From Aquibacillus halophilus (lineage in GTDB: Bacteria; Bacillota; Bacilli; Bacillales; Amphibacillaceae), in assembly GCF_009649745.1 (NCBI RefSeq), contig NZ_WJNG01000009.1, positions 1-64,000 of the forward strand: 64,000 nt of DNA, given 5' to 3'. A program made the position numbers and the translations under genes. Shown here one piece after another: positions 37,907-47,841 of this stretch (position 1 is its first letter; each line of letters begins with the position of its first letter). The notes beneath the pieces were generated by a model. That model worked only from the letters and a program-made list of their open reading frames with translations, was not told the origin of the DNA and did no database searches.

Positions 37907-39100
37907 ATGCTTCAAGCAATAAATCAACAACAGGGTATTCTTCAGACCCTGGCTTTATTAGCACCTAGTGAGATTGCTTTTCACAGAATACAGTCTAACT
38001 TCTATTGTCCAAACTGCAAGGAACCAGTGTTAATTAAAGCAGGAGAGAAAGTTATTCCTCATTTTGCGCATCATGCAAAGAGCCAATGTCCACTTAAACA
38101 AGGAGGTGAAGGCGAATATCATGAACGGGGCAAATTTAAATTATATCAGTGGCTACTACAACAAAAAATCACGGCATATTTAGAAGTATTTATCGACGAA
38201 ATACAGCAAAGAGCGGACATTTTAATTGAATTAAAGGGAAGGTTGATTGCGATTGAGTTTCAATGTGCAACCATATCAAATAGTGAGTTCAAAAACAGGT
38301 CTCATGGGTATCGTAGCATAAATATAACCCCTATTTGGATCCTCGGTGGTAATCGCATGAAGCGAAGGGGAGCACGTGCCCTTTCAATGAGTAGTTTTGA
38401 ATTACTTTTTCTCCACCAATTCCACAATAACTATCCTCTAACGATGTTCTTCTATTGTCCTAATTCAAATCAATTTTCTATATTTCAAAACGTTATGACA
38501 ACAGGTAAGAAAAAAACCTATGGTAATTTGTACTTTACCAAGCTTCACCAAATTAGTTTTTATCAATTGTTTAAAAAAAATAAAGCAGATAGTAAGCAGT
38601 TGCTAATTGATTGGAAATCAGACAAAGTCAACTTCAGAACGCGAACTTCTCCACACGTAACAAAGATAGAAAAGTACTGGAGGCAGTGGCTCTATATAAA
38701 TCATACACATCCGAGTTTGCTACCTTCAATTGTACATTTACCAGTTCCGAGTCAGTTTCTGATGAATACCCCTCCAGCCATTTGGCAGAGTAAACTATGC
38801 ATTGAAATTTTAAGTAGCTACATCTATTTCGATTTGAAAATATGTTACTCTCTTTTAAAAAACGATATAAAGCCTCAAACATTCTATCCTCTAGTTCATG
38901 GCGATAACGATCCAATTGCAGAATATTTAACCCTTCTATGCCAATTAAAAGTCATTAAGGTTGTAGATACCACCACAACTTTTCGGGTAATTGAACGACC
39001 AATATTTCATCGTAGTGTTGATTCTGCAATAAACGAAGATGAGCAGGTTATTAATTTATTAATAGATTATGTTGTCCCAAGTAATTATACGCATGATTAA
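37907..39100 (+). CDS. coiA: Competence protein CoiA
   Basis: 397 residues. N-terminal Zn-type motif FYCPNCKEPV with HFAHH and CPLK (about 36-66), then a PD-(D/E)XK-like nuclease core (EYHERGK; RADILIELKGRLIAIEFQ near 105-120). CoiA acts on incoming single-stranded DNA during transformation, with RecA and DprA in streptococci. GGAGGTGTTGCCTAT precedes the ATG. The C-terminal half is variable, as in the family. Follows mecA, as yjbF/coiA does in B. subtilis. Confidence 0.88.
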   Translation: MLQAINQQQGILQTLALLAPSEIAFHRIQSNFYCPNCKEPVLIKAGEKVIPHFAHHAKSQCPLKQGGEGEYHERGKFKLYQWLLQQKITAYLEVFIDEIQQRADILIELKGRLIAIEFQCATISNSEFKNRSHGYRSINITPIWILGGNRMKRRGARALSMSSFELLFLHQFHNNYPLTMFFYCPNSNQFSIFQNVMTTGKKKTYGNLYFTKLHQISFYQLFKKNKADSKQLLIDWKSDKVNFRTRTSPHVTKIEKYWRQWLYINHTHPSLLPSIVHLPVPSQFLMNTPPAIWQSKLCIEILSSYIYFDLKICYSLLKNDIKPQTFYPLVHGDNDPIAEYLTLLCQLKVIKVVDTTTTFRVIERPIFHRSVDSAINEDEQVINLLIDYVVPSNYTHD

Positions 39101-39234
39101 CAAGCTATTAAGATATAATAGTAAGAGCAGCATGATATATACAAAAACGAATTTGTCTGTGTCTATTACTGGACGGAGATTGTTTCTCATAGTAGGGAAA
39201 TAAGATTTTAAAAGGAAATAAGGAGGATGTTAGC

Positions 39235-41049
39235 TTGACACAATCAACAAAGCAGTTGAAAAAGCGAGAGGAAGTTCCGGTAGAAAAAACTTGGAAACTA
39301 GAAGATATTTTTCCCACCGATGAAGAATGGGAGAAAGAGCTCGATGCGATAAAAGAACAAATTCCATCTTTTAAGCAATACCAAGGTAAATTACAAGATT
39401 CAGCTCAAAATTTATTTGAATTGTTAACCTTACAGGATGAAGTGTCCGAACGTATTGGAAAGTTATATACATATGCACATATGAGATATGATCAAGATAC
39501 AACAAATTCATCCTACCAGGCCTTGAATGCAAAAGCTGAGAATATGATTACACAGGTATCTAGTGCGATGAGTTTTATTGTACCTGAGATATTAACAATT
39601 GAAGAGAAGACATTAAATTCTTTTCTTGAAGAAAAGGATGAATTAAAGCTCTATAAACATACTCTAAATGAAATAACTAGACAACGCCCTCATATTCTTA
39701 GTGAAAAAGAGGAAGAATTACTAGCTGAAGTTTCAGAAGTAACTGACAATGCGTCACAAACATTTGGGATGTTAAACAACGCGGACCTTACTTTTCCTGA
39801 GGTAAAGAATGAGGAAGGAGAAGAAATTGAGCTTACACATGGTCGCTATTTAAATTTTCTAGAGTCAGCTGATCGAAACGTCCGTGAAAGTGCTTTTAAG
39901 GCAATGTATGATACGTTTGGTAAATTTAAAAACACTTTTTCATCAACGCTTTCCGGGGCAGTTAAGAAAAATAACTTTAATGCTAAGGTTCGCAAATATG
40001 ATACGGCAAGGCAAGCTGCTCTAAATAACAATAATATACCAGAGCAAGTATATGACAATTTAGTAGAAGCGGTTAATGAACGTCTACCTTTATTACAGCG
40101 TTATGTATCATTACGTAAAAAGGTATTAGAGCTTGATAATATTCATATGTACGATCTCTACACGCCACTAGTTAAGGATGTGGAGATGAAAATTCCTTAT
40201 GAGGACGCTAAGGATTATATCGTCAAAGGATTGGCTCCTCTTGGTGATGAATATGCAAGTATGTTAGAAGAAGGTTTTGAAAATCGTTGGATTGACGTAG
40301 AGGAAAATAAAGGGAAGAGAAGTGGTGCCTATTCTTCAGGAGCCTACGGAACCAATCCATATATTCTTATGAATTGGCAAAACAATATCAATAATTTGTT
40401 TACCCTGGCACATGAGCTCGGTCATTCACTACACAGCTATTATACAAGGAAAAATCAACCTTTTCGTTATGGTAATTATTCGATTTTTGTAGCAGAAGTT
40501 GCTTCTACTTGTAACGAGGCGTTACTAAACGAGTATATGATAAATAACACAAAAGACCAAAAAGAGAAGTTGTTTTTACTAAATCATTTCTTAGAAGGTT
40601 TCCGAGGTACTGTCTTTAGGCAGACAATGTTTGCAGAGTTTGAACATAATATCCATGTCTTAGCACAAAATGGTGAAGCATTAACTGCTGATAAGCTGTC
40701 AGTGCTCTATTATGATTTAAACCAAAAATACTTTGGTGATGAAATTATGGTTGATGAAGAAATTGGTGTGGAATGGGCTCGAATTCCCCACTTTTATTAC
40801 AATTACTATGTGTACCAGTATGCAACTGGGTATGCAGCAGCTACTGCTTTAGCATCGCAAATATTGAAGGAAAAAGAACCTGCTGTAGATCGTTATCTAA
40901 CATTCTTAAAAGCTGGGAATAGTGATTATCCAATTGAAGTGCTAAAACAAGCAGGTGTCGACATGACTGGTAAAGAACCAATCCTTTCTGCATTGGATGT
41001 ATTCGAAGAAAAACTATCAGAAATGGAGCAATTGTTAGCAGACATGTAG
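39235..41049 (+). CDS. pepF: Oligoendopeptidase F PepF
   Basis: 604 residues, M3B zinc metallopeptidase. The zinc motif is AHELGHSLHSYY near 397 (HExxH) with the third ligand Glu in VAEVASTCNEALL. It cleaves peptides of about 7-17 residues, fitting with the Opp importer upstream. The TTG start at 39235 follows AAGGAGGATGTTAGC. No signal peptide, cytosolic. Confidence 0.95.
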   Translation: MTQSTKQLKKREEVPVEKTWKLEDIFPTDEEWEKELDAIKEQIPSFKQYQGKLQDSAQNLFELLTLQDEVSERIGKLYTYAHMRYDQDTTNSSYQALNAKAENMITQVSSAMSFIVPEILTIEEKTLNSFLEEKDELKLYKHTLNEITRQRPHILSEKEEELLAEVSEVTDNASQTFGMLNNADLTFPEVKNEEGEEIELTHGRYLNFLESADRNVRESAFKAMYDTFGKFKNTFSSTLSGAVKKNNFNAKVRKYDTARQAALNNNNIPEQVYDNLVEAVNERLPLLQRYVSLRKKVLELDNIHMYDLYTPLVKDVEMKIPYEDAKDYIVKGLAPLGDEYASMLEEGFENRWIDVEENKGKRSGAYSSGAYGTNPYILMNWQNNINNLFTLAHELGHSLHSYYTRKNQPFRYGNYSIFVAEVASTCNEALLNEYMINNTKDQKEKLFLLNHFLEGFRGTVFRQTMFAEFEHNIHVLAQNGEALTADKLSVLYYDLNQKYFGDEIMVDEEIGVEWARIPHFYYNYYVYQYATGYAAATALASQILKEKEPAVDRYLTFLKAGNSDYPIEVLKQAGVDMTGKEPILSALDVFEEKLSEMEQLLADM

Positions 41050-41064
41050 ATAGAGGAGAACTAA

Positions 41065-41093
41065 CTAATGCCACTAAAAAAGAGTGGCATTAG
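41065..41093 (+). terminator. Hairpin terminator of pepF
   Basis: Perfect 11-bp arms CTAATGCCACT (41065-41075) and AGTGGCATTAG (41083-41093). Confidence 0.8.
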
Positions 41094-41113
41094 TAGTTTC
41101 ATTTAACGATAAC

Positions 41114-41293
41114 TTACTTGAATCCACGAAATGTCCTGCGATGAGTGAATGAAAAGACGGTTAAGTAGATCGAAATTAATAGCATGGGGACTGTTATAAT
41201 CCATGGTATTAATCTCATTAATCCAAATAAATTAAAGAAAAAAGAAACAAAAGTTAACAATAGGAAAAACCAAGGAAGAAAGCGATTCATCAT
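41114..41293 (-). CDS. Small membrane protein, 59 residues
   Basis: Starts MMNRFLPWFFLLLTFVSFFF, with two hydrophobic helices (about 6-27 and 32-48) and a basic end HRRTFRGFK. GGGGGTGTGAA precedes the paired ATGs. It stands between pepF and yjbH, where B. subtilis also has a very small gene (yizD), but I cannot show homology. Function unknown. Confidence 0.68.
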   Translation of the reverse strand: MMNRFLPWFFLLLTFVSFFFNLFGLMRLIPWIITVPMLLISIYLTVFSFTHRRTFRGFK

Positions 41294-41533
41294 TTCACAC
41301 CCCCAAACTTAACAAAAGGTGTAACCTCATCACTATTACAGTTAATGTTACTACTAATATATGCTCGTTTTATTTTTTATAGAAGTGTGACATTTTTGTG
41401 AAATAATACACAAGGTTATTGCGGATAAAGAAAAATCCTGTTATATTTTAGTTGTGAGATGTTAAACAAACAAAACCCCTTTGTTTGATCTGAAGCTTTC
41501 TCCCATCCCCCCTTGTCTTGAAATAGACCAGGT

Positions 41534-41566
41534 AAAAAAGATATGTCGACGGACATATCTTTTTTT
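41534..41566. terminator. Bidirectional hairpin terminator downstream of yjbH
   Basis: AGATATGTC (41539-41547) and GACATATCT (41552-41560) flanked by A6 and T7, around a GTCGAC centre. The remaining gap (41294-41711) is AT-rich with no gene that I can see. Confidence 0.85.
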
Positions 41567-41711
41567 GTGCAACAAAATGCAGCAGGCGATATGAAAATGA
41601 GAGTAAAATTCCTTTTTGGATCAATTAATAAGCAATTTTTATAAAAAGCCCCCTATGTGCCAACAATAGCCTTCCCAAGGAATTTTGACTTATAAGGGGT
41701 TAAAGAATTTT

Positions 41712-42620
41712 CTATTCTCTTTCAATTGGTTTAATATATTTCCAGAACGAACCATATTTAACGGGAACTTTCTCAACTGTTTGTTTCAAACGCAATTTTT
41801 TCATTTCCTTCTCTGTTTTTTCCAGTGACCATTCATAGACCACAGAAACTTCCTTCGTTCCAACAAAGTCATAGTGAGAAAGAAAATCTTCAATAGGAGG
41901 CTTATTGGCTGGTGCTAGTTCCTTTTGAAGCATTTGTTTTAAAACTTTCACATAAATATCGTAAGGATAGAGTCCCGATAACTTTAAACCTTCTTCTTCT
42001 TCTGATTCATTGAAAAAAACCATTGCGGGAATATATTCAACATCCATTTCTTTAGTTAGCTTTAAATCACATTGGAGTGCTTTTTTAGCAGAATTAGAAT
42101 ATAGATCGTTTTTAAATTCGTCTAGATCTAGTTTAGCGTCTACTGCACATTCAAAGAGAATTTCTTCTTTAGATATATCTTTTTTACTTAAGAAAAGGTA
42201 CTCTTGGATTTTTCTTAAGAATCTTCTGCCAGCCTTTTTTCCCTGTAGTTCGGCAGCTTTTATTGCTAACGATGCAATCCAAGGAAACGAAATGGGATTA
42301 TCTATCCATAAATCACCATCACAACTCATCCCTGTTCGACTGGCTGTTTTTTCCCAAATTTCTTTTAACTGTTTTGGTTTATCGAATTTATCTTTGTTTA
42401 GCGTCGTGAGCTGCCCACTTAAAATAGGACGGATAGTAAAAAATCTACCATATTCAATTGTTAATTTTTTTAAATATGGCTCCAAAGACCAACATTCGGG
42501 ACATAATGGATCGATAAAAACATAGATCTCAACAGGTTTCTTAAGTAAATCAAAAAAACCATACTGTGCCTTAGGTTTTGACTTCTGATTGTTTGATGGC
42601 CCAGATGGATTCCAACTCAC
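41712..42620 (-). CDS. yjbH: YjbH, ClpXP adaptor for Spx (DsbA-like fold)
   Basis: 302 residues with a thioredoxin/DsbA fold. [13 protein letters not shown] near 38 holds the CxxC; a helical insertion and the later cis-Pro region YIPAMVFF follow. YjbH binds Spx and hands it to ClpXP; thiol stress blocks this. Starts inside the end of yjbI (4-bp overlap), forming the yjbIH operon. Confidence 0.92.
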   Translation of the reverse strand: MSWNPSGPSNNQKSKPKAQYGFFDLLKKPVEIYVFIDPLCPECWSLEPYLKKLTIEYGRFFTIRPILSGQLTTLNKDKFDKPKQLKEIWEKTASRTGMSCDGDLWIDNPISFPWIASLAIKAAELQGKKAGRRFLRKIQEYLFLSKKDISKEEILFECAVDAKLDLDEFKNDLYSNSAKKALQCDLKLTKEMDVEYIPAMVFFNESEEEEGLKLSGLYPYDIYVKVLKQMLQKELAPANKPPIEDFLSHYDFVGTKEVSVVYEWSLEKTEKEMKKLRLKQTVEKVPVKYGSFWKYIKPIERE

Positions 42621-43021
42621 ATCGATTCTCCTTTCTGTTCATCAGGTGTATTCATCATGTGTTGTGCAGTTATAGTTAGCCGTTCAAAAATAACTGTTCG
42701 GTATGGTTCTTTTATACCAACTTCTTCAAGAGCTTTATCCATACATTCAAGCCAAGCATTTTTCCTTGTTGGGGTAATAGGGAAATCAAAATGTCTTTTT
42801 CTTAACATTGGATGACCGTGTTCTTCCATATATAGTGGTGGACCGCCAAAAAATTGGGTTAGAAATTGCGTTTGTTTCCTTGCGGTTTCGGTTAAATCAT
42901 TAGGGAAGATAGGAATTAATTCCGGATGAACAGCTACTCGATTATAAAATGCTGTTACTAATTCTTCAATTTTTGTTTGCCCACCAATTGCTTCGTAGAT
43001 TGTTCCTGGAAGCTCTGACAT
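42617..43021 (-). CDS. yjbI: Truncated hemoglobin YjbI
   Basis: 134 residues, group II truncated globin. [20 protein letters not shown] is the A/B-helix start, the distal pocket Tyr is in this segment, and proximal His is in the [11 protein letters not shown] region; a Trp typical of group II lies in NAWLECM. It binds O2 or NO in the cytosol. The ATG at 43021 is preferred over a TTG three codons earlier. The 179-bp gap to yjbK is empty; B. subtilis yjbJ is missing. Confidence 0.9.
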   Translation of the reverse strand: MSELPGTIYEAIGGQTKIEELVTAFYNRVAVHPELIPIFPNDLTETARKQTQFLTQFFGGPPLYMEEHGHPMLRKRHFDFPITPTRKNAWLECMDKALEEVGIKEPYRTVIFERLTITAQHMMNTPDEQKGESM

Positions 43022-43200
43022 GGATACCAAAACCTTTCACTTTTCAGTAGTTTTATTTTTTATCTTTATAACAAACCTTATCCCTACCAAAAAAATGGAT
43101 AGTGACTGTAAACATACTGGACAAAACAATCAATACCTACTTTATTGTTTATTTGTAATATATTGTAACAGTGGAAAAGAAGGTTGGGCAACTTTTATGA

Positions 43201-43770
43201 TTAAATGGAAGAGTAGAAACGTTCAATCTTGTTCGGTGTTTCTTTCTTGGAAATGTTATGTTTATCCAATAATTCGTGTAATATATTTATTCCGTGTAGT
43301 TTATTTTGCGCTTCGATTTCCAATTCATAATCAAACTGATTGTTGTAAGTACTGTAATCTAATACAACAGTTGTTTCTTTATAAGTTGTCTCAAGGCGGT
43401 GAGTTTGGAGCTTCCCACCATAGAATAAGAGGGCGAAATCAATATCTAATTGATTTAGTTGTTTAGCAACATGTGGTTTAGGAATAATATTCCCGTTGAT
43501 CCATGATTGGGCTTCATCAGGTGTTAATGTGTCATGTGTTTCTAACAGCCCTTCAGGATGAGGTTCCTTAAGTGTCAATTGCCACATATTATTCTTTTCT
43601 CTAATCCTTAAAGCAGCACCCTTCTCCTTTAGCTGGAAATCGCTTGTCTCGAAGTAGTGATTGGTTTGGATTGTTGGTACTACATTTTCTAGACTGAAAT
43701 ATTGCAAAAGAAGTTCGTATTCGTTTTTTGATAGTAAATTTTTGAATTCTATTTCAATTTCCTGGGACAT
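43201..43770 (-). CDS. yjbK: CYTH-domain protein YjbK
   Basis: 189 residues. The ExExK signature (EIEIEFKNLL) begins the triphosphate-tunnel fold; later strands carry ALRIREKNNMWQLTLKEP and DYELEIEAQ. CYTH enzymes bind a metal and a triphosphate or polyphosphate. GGAGGGTTTTTAAAAT precedes the ATG. Divergent from sasB. Confidence 0.9.
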   Translation of the reverse strand: MSQEIEIEFKNLLSKNEYELLLQYFSLENVVPTIQTNHYFETSDFQLKEKGAALRIREKNNMWQLTLKEPHPEGLLETHDTLTPDEAQSWINGNIIPKPHVAKQLNQLDIDFALLFYGGKLQTHRLETTYKETTVVLDYSTYNNQFDYELEIEAQNKLHGINILHELLDKHNISKKETPNKIERFYSSI

Positions 43771-44011
43771 ATTTTAAAAACCCTCCAATGTTTTAATTAT
43801 TAGTATTATTGTGTTAAATTTTTGGTCAAATTGCAAAAGTTAAGCCATTTACATTATCTGGTAAAACATATTTTTAACGATTTTTCCGGATTAAATAGAT
43901 ACCTAACCCTAGTGGGAAAAGACGTTCCACTGGTGCAAGTTTCACTTTATGATACAATTATGTTAATGTATTATACTCATATTAAGTTGATAGTATAAGG
44001 TGGTGCTTTAT

Positions 44012-44632
44012 GTGAATTGGGAAGCTTTCCTTGCGCCATACGTTCAAGTCGTAGAGGAGCTTAAAGTTAAATTAAAGGGCATGAGAGCCCAGTTTGAGCA
44101 TGAATCGAGTCACTCTCCTATTGAATTCGTCACAGGACGTGTGAAACCAGTACCTAGTATCTTAGAAAAAGCACACAAAAAAAACATTCCAATGGATAGG
44201 ATAGAGGAAGAAATACAAGATATAGCGGGACTACGAGTGGTTTGTCAGTTTGTTGATGATATCCATGCAATAATTAGAATGATGCGGAATAGAAAAGATT
44301 TTGAAATTATCGAAGAAAAAGATTACATATCAGAAAAAAAGAACAGTGGGTATCGATCCTATCATATTATAATTAAATATCCAGTGGAAACTATTCATGG
44401 TGTCAAACAAGTTATCGCAGAAGTTCAGATTAGAACATTAGCAATGAATTTCTGGGCGACAAACGAGCATTCCTTAAATTATAAGTATGAAGGTCAAATA
44501 CCTTCAGAAGTGAAGTCTAGGTTAAAAAGAGCAGCGGAAGCAGCCTTTAGATTAGATGAAGAAATGTCCAAGATAAAGGATGAAGTACAAGAGGCTCAAC
44601 GTCTATTTTATAAAAACAAAAATAAACACTAA
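44012..44632 (+). CDS. sasB: Small alarmone synthetase SasB (RelQ, YjbM)
   Basis: 206 residues, stand-alone (p)ppGpp synthetase. [20 protein letters not shown] and [15 protein letters not shown] are the family's core, with catalytic EVQIRT and the Gln-rich end EVQEAQRLF. The GTG at 44012 follows AAGGTGGTGC and gives the family start (NWEAFLAPY). Leads the sasB-nadK-pseudouridine synthase operon. Confidence 0.94.
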   Translation: MNWEAFLAPYVQVVEELKVKLKGMRAQFEHESSHSPIEFVTGRVKPVPSILEKAHKKNIPMDRIEEEIQDIAGLRVVCQFVDDIHAIIRMMRNRKDFEIIEEKDYISEKKNSGYRSYHIIIKYPVETIHGVKQVIAEVQIRTLAMNFWATNEHSLNYKYEGQIPSEVKSRLKRAAEAAFRLDEEMSKIKDEVQEAQRLFYKNKNKH

Positions 44633-44646
44633 GGGGCGTTTTAAAC

Positions 44647-45450
44647 ATGAATTTTGCTGTAACTTCAAAAGGTGACGCTAAATCGAATCAACTAAAAGCA
44701 GTAATAACACAATATTTAGAGGACTTTCAGCTGTCTTACAATAAAGAAGAGCCCGACTTAGTCATCTCAGTCGGTGGAGATGGAACTTTTCTAGAAGCCT
44801 TTCATACATACAATCACCGGTTGGAGGAAACAGCTTTTATTGGGGTTCATACTGGACATTTAGGATTCTATGCCGATTGGGTACCTGAAGAAGTGGAAAA
44901 ACTAGTTATTGAGATTGCCAAAAACCCTTTTCAGGTCGTTGAATATCCTCTACTTGAAATAAAGATTCACCCTAAAAGTGGTACACACATAGATAGGTTT
45001 CTAGCCTTAAATGAGTGTTCTGTGAAAACGCCTGAGGGATCGGTGGTTTTAGATTTAAGTATTAAAGGAGAACATTTTGAGCGTTTTAGAGGTGATGGGT
45101 TATGTATATCTACTCCATCGGGTAGTACAGCTTACAACAAAGCGTTAGGTGGAGGAATCATTCATCCTTCCTTGGAATCAATTCAGATTACAGAGATGGC
45201 GTCTATTAACAATAGGGTGTTTCGTACGATAGGTTCTCCATTAATCTTGCCTAAGCACCATGTCTGCGAATTAAAACCGATCCATGATGATCGAAGTTTT
45301 TTATTGACTATTGACCATATAACAAAACAATATACAAATGTAAAAACGATTGAATGTAGGGTAGCTGATGAAAAAATCCGTTTTGCAAGATTTCGTTCCT
45401 TTCCGTTTTGGAAACGAGTGCATGATTCATTTGTTTCGGGAGAACGCTAA
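44647..45450 (+). CDS. nadK: NAD kinase
   Basis: 267 residues. The NAD kinase glycine motif [13 protein letters not shown] lies near 40, with GHLGFYADW and the NE-containing segment [12 protein letters not shown]; the C-terminal fold has [14 protein letters not shown] as TPSGSTAY. Phosphorylates NAD to NADP. 14 bp after sasB. Confidence 0.95.
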   Translation: MNFAVTSKGDAKSNQLKAVITQYLEDFQLSYNKEEPDLVISVGGDGTFLEAFHTYNHRLEETAFIGVHTGHLGFYADWVPEEVEKLVIEIAKNPFQVVEYPLLEIKIHPKSGTHIDRFLALNECSVKTPEGSVVLDLSIKGEHFERFRGDGLCISTPSGSTAYNKALGGGIIHPSLESIQITEMASINNRVFRTIGSPLILPKHHVCELKPIHDDRSFLLTIDHITKQYTNVKTIECRVADEKIRFARFRSFPFWKRVHDSFVSGER

Positions 45451-45489
45451 TAGTACTTAAATCGTAAAGAAGAGAAAGGTGTCAACAGG

Positions 45490-46365
45490 GTGAAGTGGAA
45501 GATAAACGAAGAACATGATGGCATGATGGTAAAAGAATACCTGCGAGTAGTGGGAGGTTTGTCTCGTCGCCTTGTGAAAGCAGTAAAATTTCAAGGTGGT
45601 AATCTAACAATTAACGGAGAATTTTCGACAGTTCGTAAAAAGCTAACTATTGGAGACGAATTAATTGTTACATTTCCCCAAGAAACTAAAGGTTCGTTTA
45701 TGCATCCAGAGCATATCCCTTTAGACATTGTTTATGAGGACGCTGACGTGATGGTAATTAATAAGCCTGCGCATATCGCAACAATTCCATCACTTCATCA
45801 CACATCAGGAACGATTGCCAATGGATTACTCGGATATTATGAAAAGCATAATTTGACCTACACTGTGCATATTGTAACAAGACTAGACAGAGATACATCT
45901 GGATTATTATTAGTAGCTAAACACCGTTTTAGTCATTCAATTCTTTCTAAAGAGCAAAAACTGGGGTCTGTTAATCGTAGTTATTTTGCAATTGTTGAAG
46001 GAACAATGAATCAAAAACAAGGTACCATTGATGCGCCGATTGCAAGAAAAGATGACTCAATTATTGAAAGAATGGTTAAAGATGGTGGTCAACACGCGAT
46101 AACACATTATCAAGTGCTAGAAGAGACAGACTTGTATTCATTGGTAGATGTTAGATTAGAGACGGGTCGTACACACCAAATTCGGGTTCATTTTTCTCAT
46201 ATAGGTCACCCTCTAGTAGGAGATGATTTATATGGAGGAAGTATTAACCACTTGGATCGTCAAGCACTCCACTGTAAATCATTAGAATTTACTCAACCAA
46301 TAACAAAGCAACGTTTACATTTTAAATCTCAACTGCCTTTAGAAATGAGAAGTCTTTTAAAATAA
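45490..46365 (+). CDS. yjbO: RluD-type 23S rRNA pseudouridine synthase (YjbO)
   Basis: 291 residues. An S4-like N-terminal part (LSRRLVKAVKFQGGNLTINGE) is followed by the RsuA/RluD catalytic core; the active Asp is in VTRLDRDTSGLLL near 137, and the end holds ETGRTHQIRVHFSHIGHPLVGDD. The GTG start follows GAGAAAGGTG. Modifies uridines in large-subunit rRNA. Confidence 0.93.
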   Translation: MKWKINEEHDGMMVKEYLRVVGGLSRRLVKAVKFQGGNLTINGEFSTVRKKLTIGDELIVTFPQETKGSFMHPEHIPLDIVYEDADVMVINKPAHIATIPSLHHTSGTIANGLLGYYEKHNLTYTVHIVTRLDRDTSGLLLVAKHRFSHSILSKEQKLGSVNRSYFAIVEGTMNQKQGTIDAPIARKDDSIIERMVKDGGQHAITHYQVLEETDLYSLVDVRLETGRTHQIRVHFSHIGHPLVGDDLYGGSINHLDRQALHCKSLEFTQPITKQRLHFKSQLPLEMRSLLK

Positions 46366-46399
46366 GGCACATATTCGCATAGTTTTACTATTGATGAAA

Positions 46400-46550
46400 A
46401 ATGCGGCGTAGCGTAGCTACTAGTTGATTTACGCTCCAGGCAGTCGCTTTCCGCGGGCAACGCTTCAACTTCCTCGGAAGAAAACCACTTCCTCCGGGAT
46501 TTTCAGCCGTCGCTTTTCCCGCTGGAGTCGACTGCCCTACGCTCCAATCA
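46400..46550 (-). repeat. GC-rich interspersed repeat, A-type unit, reversed
   Basis: Nearly identical along its length to 11966-12115: GCGTAGCGTAGCTA, TTGATTT-CGCTCC, CAGTCGCTTTCCGCGGGCAA and GGAGTCGACTGCCCT. It ends before the left flank found in the other copies. Confidence 0.82.
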
Positions 46551-46694
46551 TCATCTTATTATAGAAGAGGTGAAAGCCAAAATCTTAGGGTAGTGTGTTC
46601 CGTCATCTTAGATTAGCTTTGTATTAAAGAGGAGAAAATCTACTTCACGTAGAACCATTGGTTATATTTCTCGATAATCATAACACTATTACTA

Positions 46695-46923
46695 GCTTAA
46701 GGCAGAATACGTAGACTCCTATGGGAACAGCGCGTGTCCGAAGACCCCGGAAGAATCGCTCTTTGATTCTAAGGAGGCTGAGGCCGTGCCCATGGAAAGC
46801 GAAGTATTCTGCCTTAAGCGGCTTGCATAGCAGTTGATTAAGGAAAAGAAATAAAATTAATAAGAGGTTACGTCGCAGTTTATAGATTTTGCGTCAAAAC
46901 AACTATTTTTTAGAAGACAGCCT
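46695..46923 (+). repeat. GC-rich interspersed repeat, E-type unit with a 16-bp inverted pair
   Basis: A perfect 16-bp inverted pair, GCTTAAGGCAGAATAC (46695-46710) and GTATTCTGCCTTAAGC (46804-46819), closes the GC-rich core with GAAGACCCCGG and GGAGGCTGAGGCC. The tail (46864-46923) ends TTTTTTAGAAGACAGCC, as in the other loci. The bases between this unit and the reversed unit, 46551-46694, include the segment that recurs reversed at 180-215. Confidence 0.82.
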
Positions 46924-46925
46924 AA

Positions 46926-46972
46926 AACACAATAAAACTCCTCCAAGAGTGGGGGAGTTTTATTGTGTTAAA
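46926..46972. terminator. Strong bidirectional terminator
   Basis: AACACAATAAAACTCC and GGAGTTTTATTGTGTT arms (46926-46942 and 46953-46969). It can end prpE on the minus strand. Confidence 0.85.
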
Positions 46973-46999
46973 AGGCTTTACAAGGCTGAGCATTATTAT

Positions 47000-47740
47000 C
47001 TATTCATGATACTTAAACTTTTCTTCGACTAGCGGTTGTTGAGATGGAACGGTGATTGTCTTTTCTTCTGGTAATCGAAAAGCAGTCAGTCCATTTCCAA
47101 AAACGCACCCAGTATCAATATTAATGGTTCGATTAACGATTCTTGGCTCCTTTACAGGTGTATGACCATAGACAATCCAACGATTTCCTTCATAAGACTT
47201 TGCCCAATCTCTCCTAATCGGTCTTCCATCCAAATGTGACTCTCCGGTTATATCTCCATAGAGTACAAAGGTTTTAACCTTTTTCCCCGTTTTACCTATC
47301 AAATCTTCACGTATACCAGCGTGGGCGATAACGGCATTTACCTCAGGTAATTCTAAATATAAATCTGCTTTCTCATATAATGAGATAAAGGCGTGACGGA
47401 CTTTTTTTTGCATTTTACTATCTAATGCTTTGTATTCAGCAACAGTAGTTTCTAAACCATGCTGTTCCTTTACGTTATTTCCTAGAAAATATCGATAAAG
47501 TTTATTACAATGATTACCAGGTACATAAAGTGCAATTTCTTCCTCAATCACCATTTTATATACTAAAAGAATGACAGCAACCGAGCTTGGGCCCCGATCT
47601 GTTAAGTCCCCGATAAAAATAGGAACCCTGCTGTCTGGATGGCTTGGTAGATTGTTGTTCCATGTATATCCAAGTTTATTGAATAAATGCTCTAATTCAT
47701 CTATACAACCATGTATGTCACCGATTACATCAATGCGCAT
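47000..47740 (-). CDS. prpE: PrpE, bis(5'-nucleosyl)-tetraphosphatase/metallophosphatase
   Basis: 246 residues, PPP-type metallophosphatase. [14 protein letters not shown] (near 6), GDLTDRGP (near 44), [10 protein letters not shown] (near 94) and YGHTPVKEP (near 196) are the metal motifs. The B. subtilis homologue hydrolyses Ap4A and acts on spore germination. GGAGGGAGAACAAT precedes the ATG. The position after yjbO is conserved. Confidence 0.92.
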   Translation of the reverse strand: MRIDVIGDIHGCIDELEHLFNKLGYTWNNNLPSHPDSRVPIFIGDLTDRGPSSVAVILLVYKMVIEEEIALYVPGNHCNKLYRYFLGNNVKEQHGLETTVAEYKALDSKMQKKVRHAFISLYEKADLYLELPEVNAVIAHAGIREDLIGKTGKKVKTFVLYGDITGESHLDGRPIRRDWAKSYEGNRWIVYGHTPVKEPRIVNRTINIDTGCVFGNGLTAFRLPEEKTITVPSQQPLVEEKFKYHE

Positions 47741-47785
47741 ATTGTTCTCCCTCCAATAGTGCCTTATCTAGATTTAGAAAGTATA

Positions 47786-47841
47786 GTAAAAAAATTATAA
47801 GGGTGAATGCCCCATAAATAGCATTTCCACCCTTATAATTT
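47786..47841 (-). terminator. Rho-independent terminator of the rodA-like gene
   Basis: Perfect 14-bp arms AAATTATAAGGGTG (47792-47805) and CACCCTTATAATTT (47828-47841), followed on the minus strand by T7. Confidence 0.88.

Noticed and set aside
41397-41412. FNR-like box TGTGAAATAATACACA
   Set aside because: One half is mismatched, and it is more than 100 bp from the nearest start codon with no -10 at a suitable distance.
43020-43466. 148-codon plus-strand frame
   Set aside because: It runs antisense into yjbK and through the empty gap; no ribosome site.
46400-46923. Insertion sequence with transposase
   Set aside because: The repeat pair holds no open frame with transposase likeness and no clear target duplication; I treat it as a non-coding repeat.
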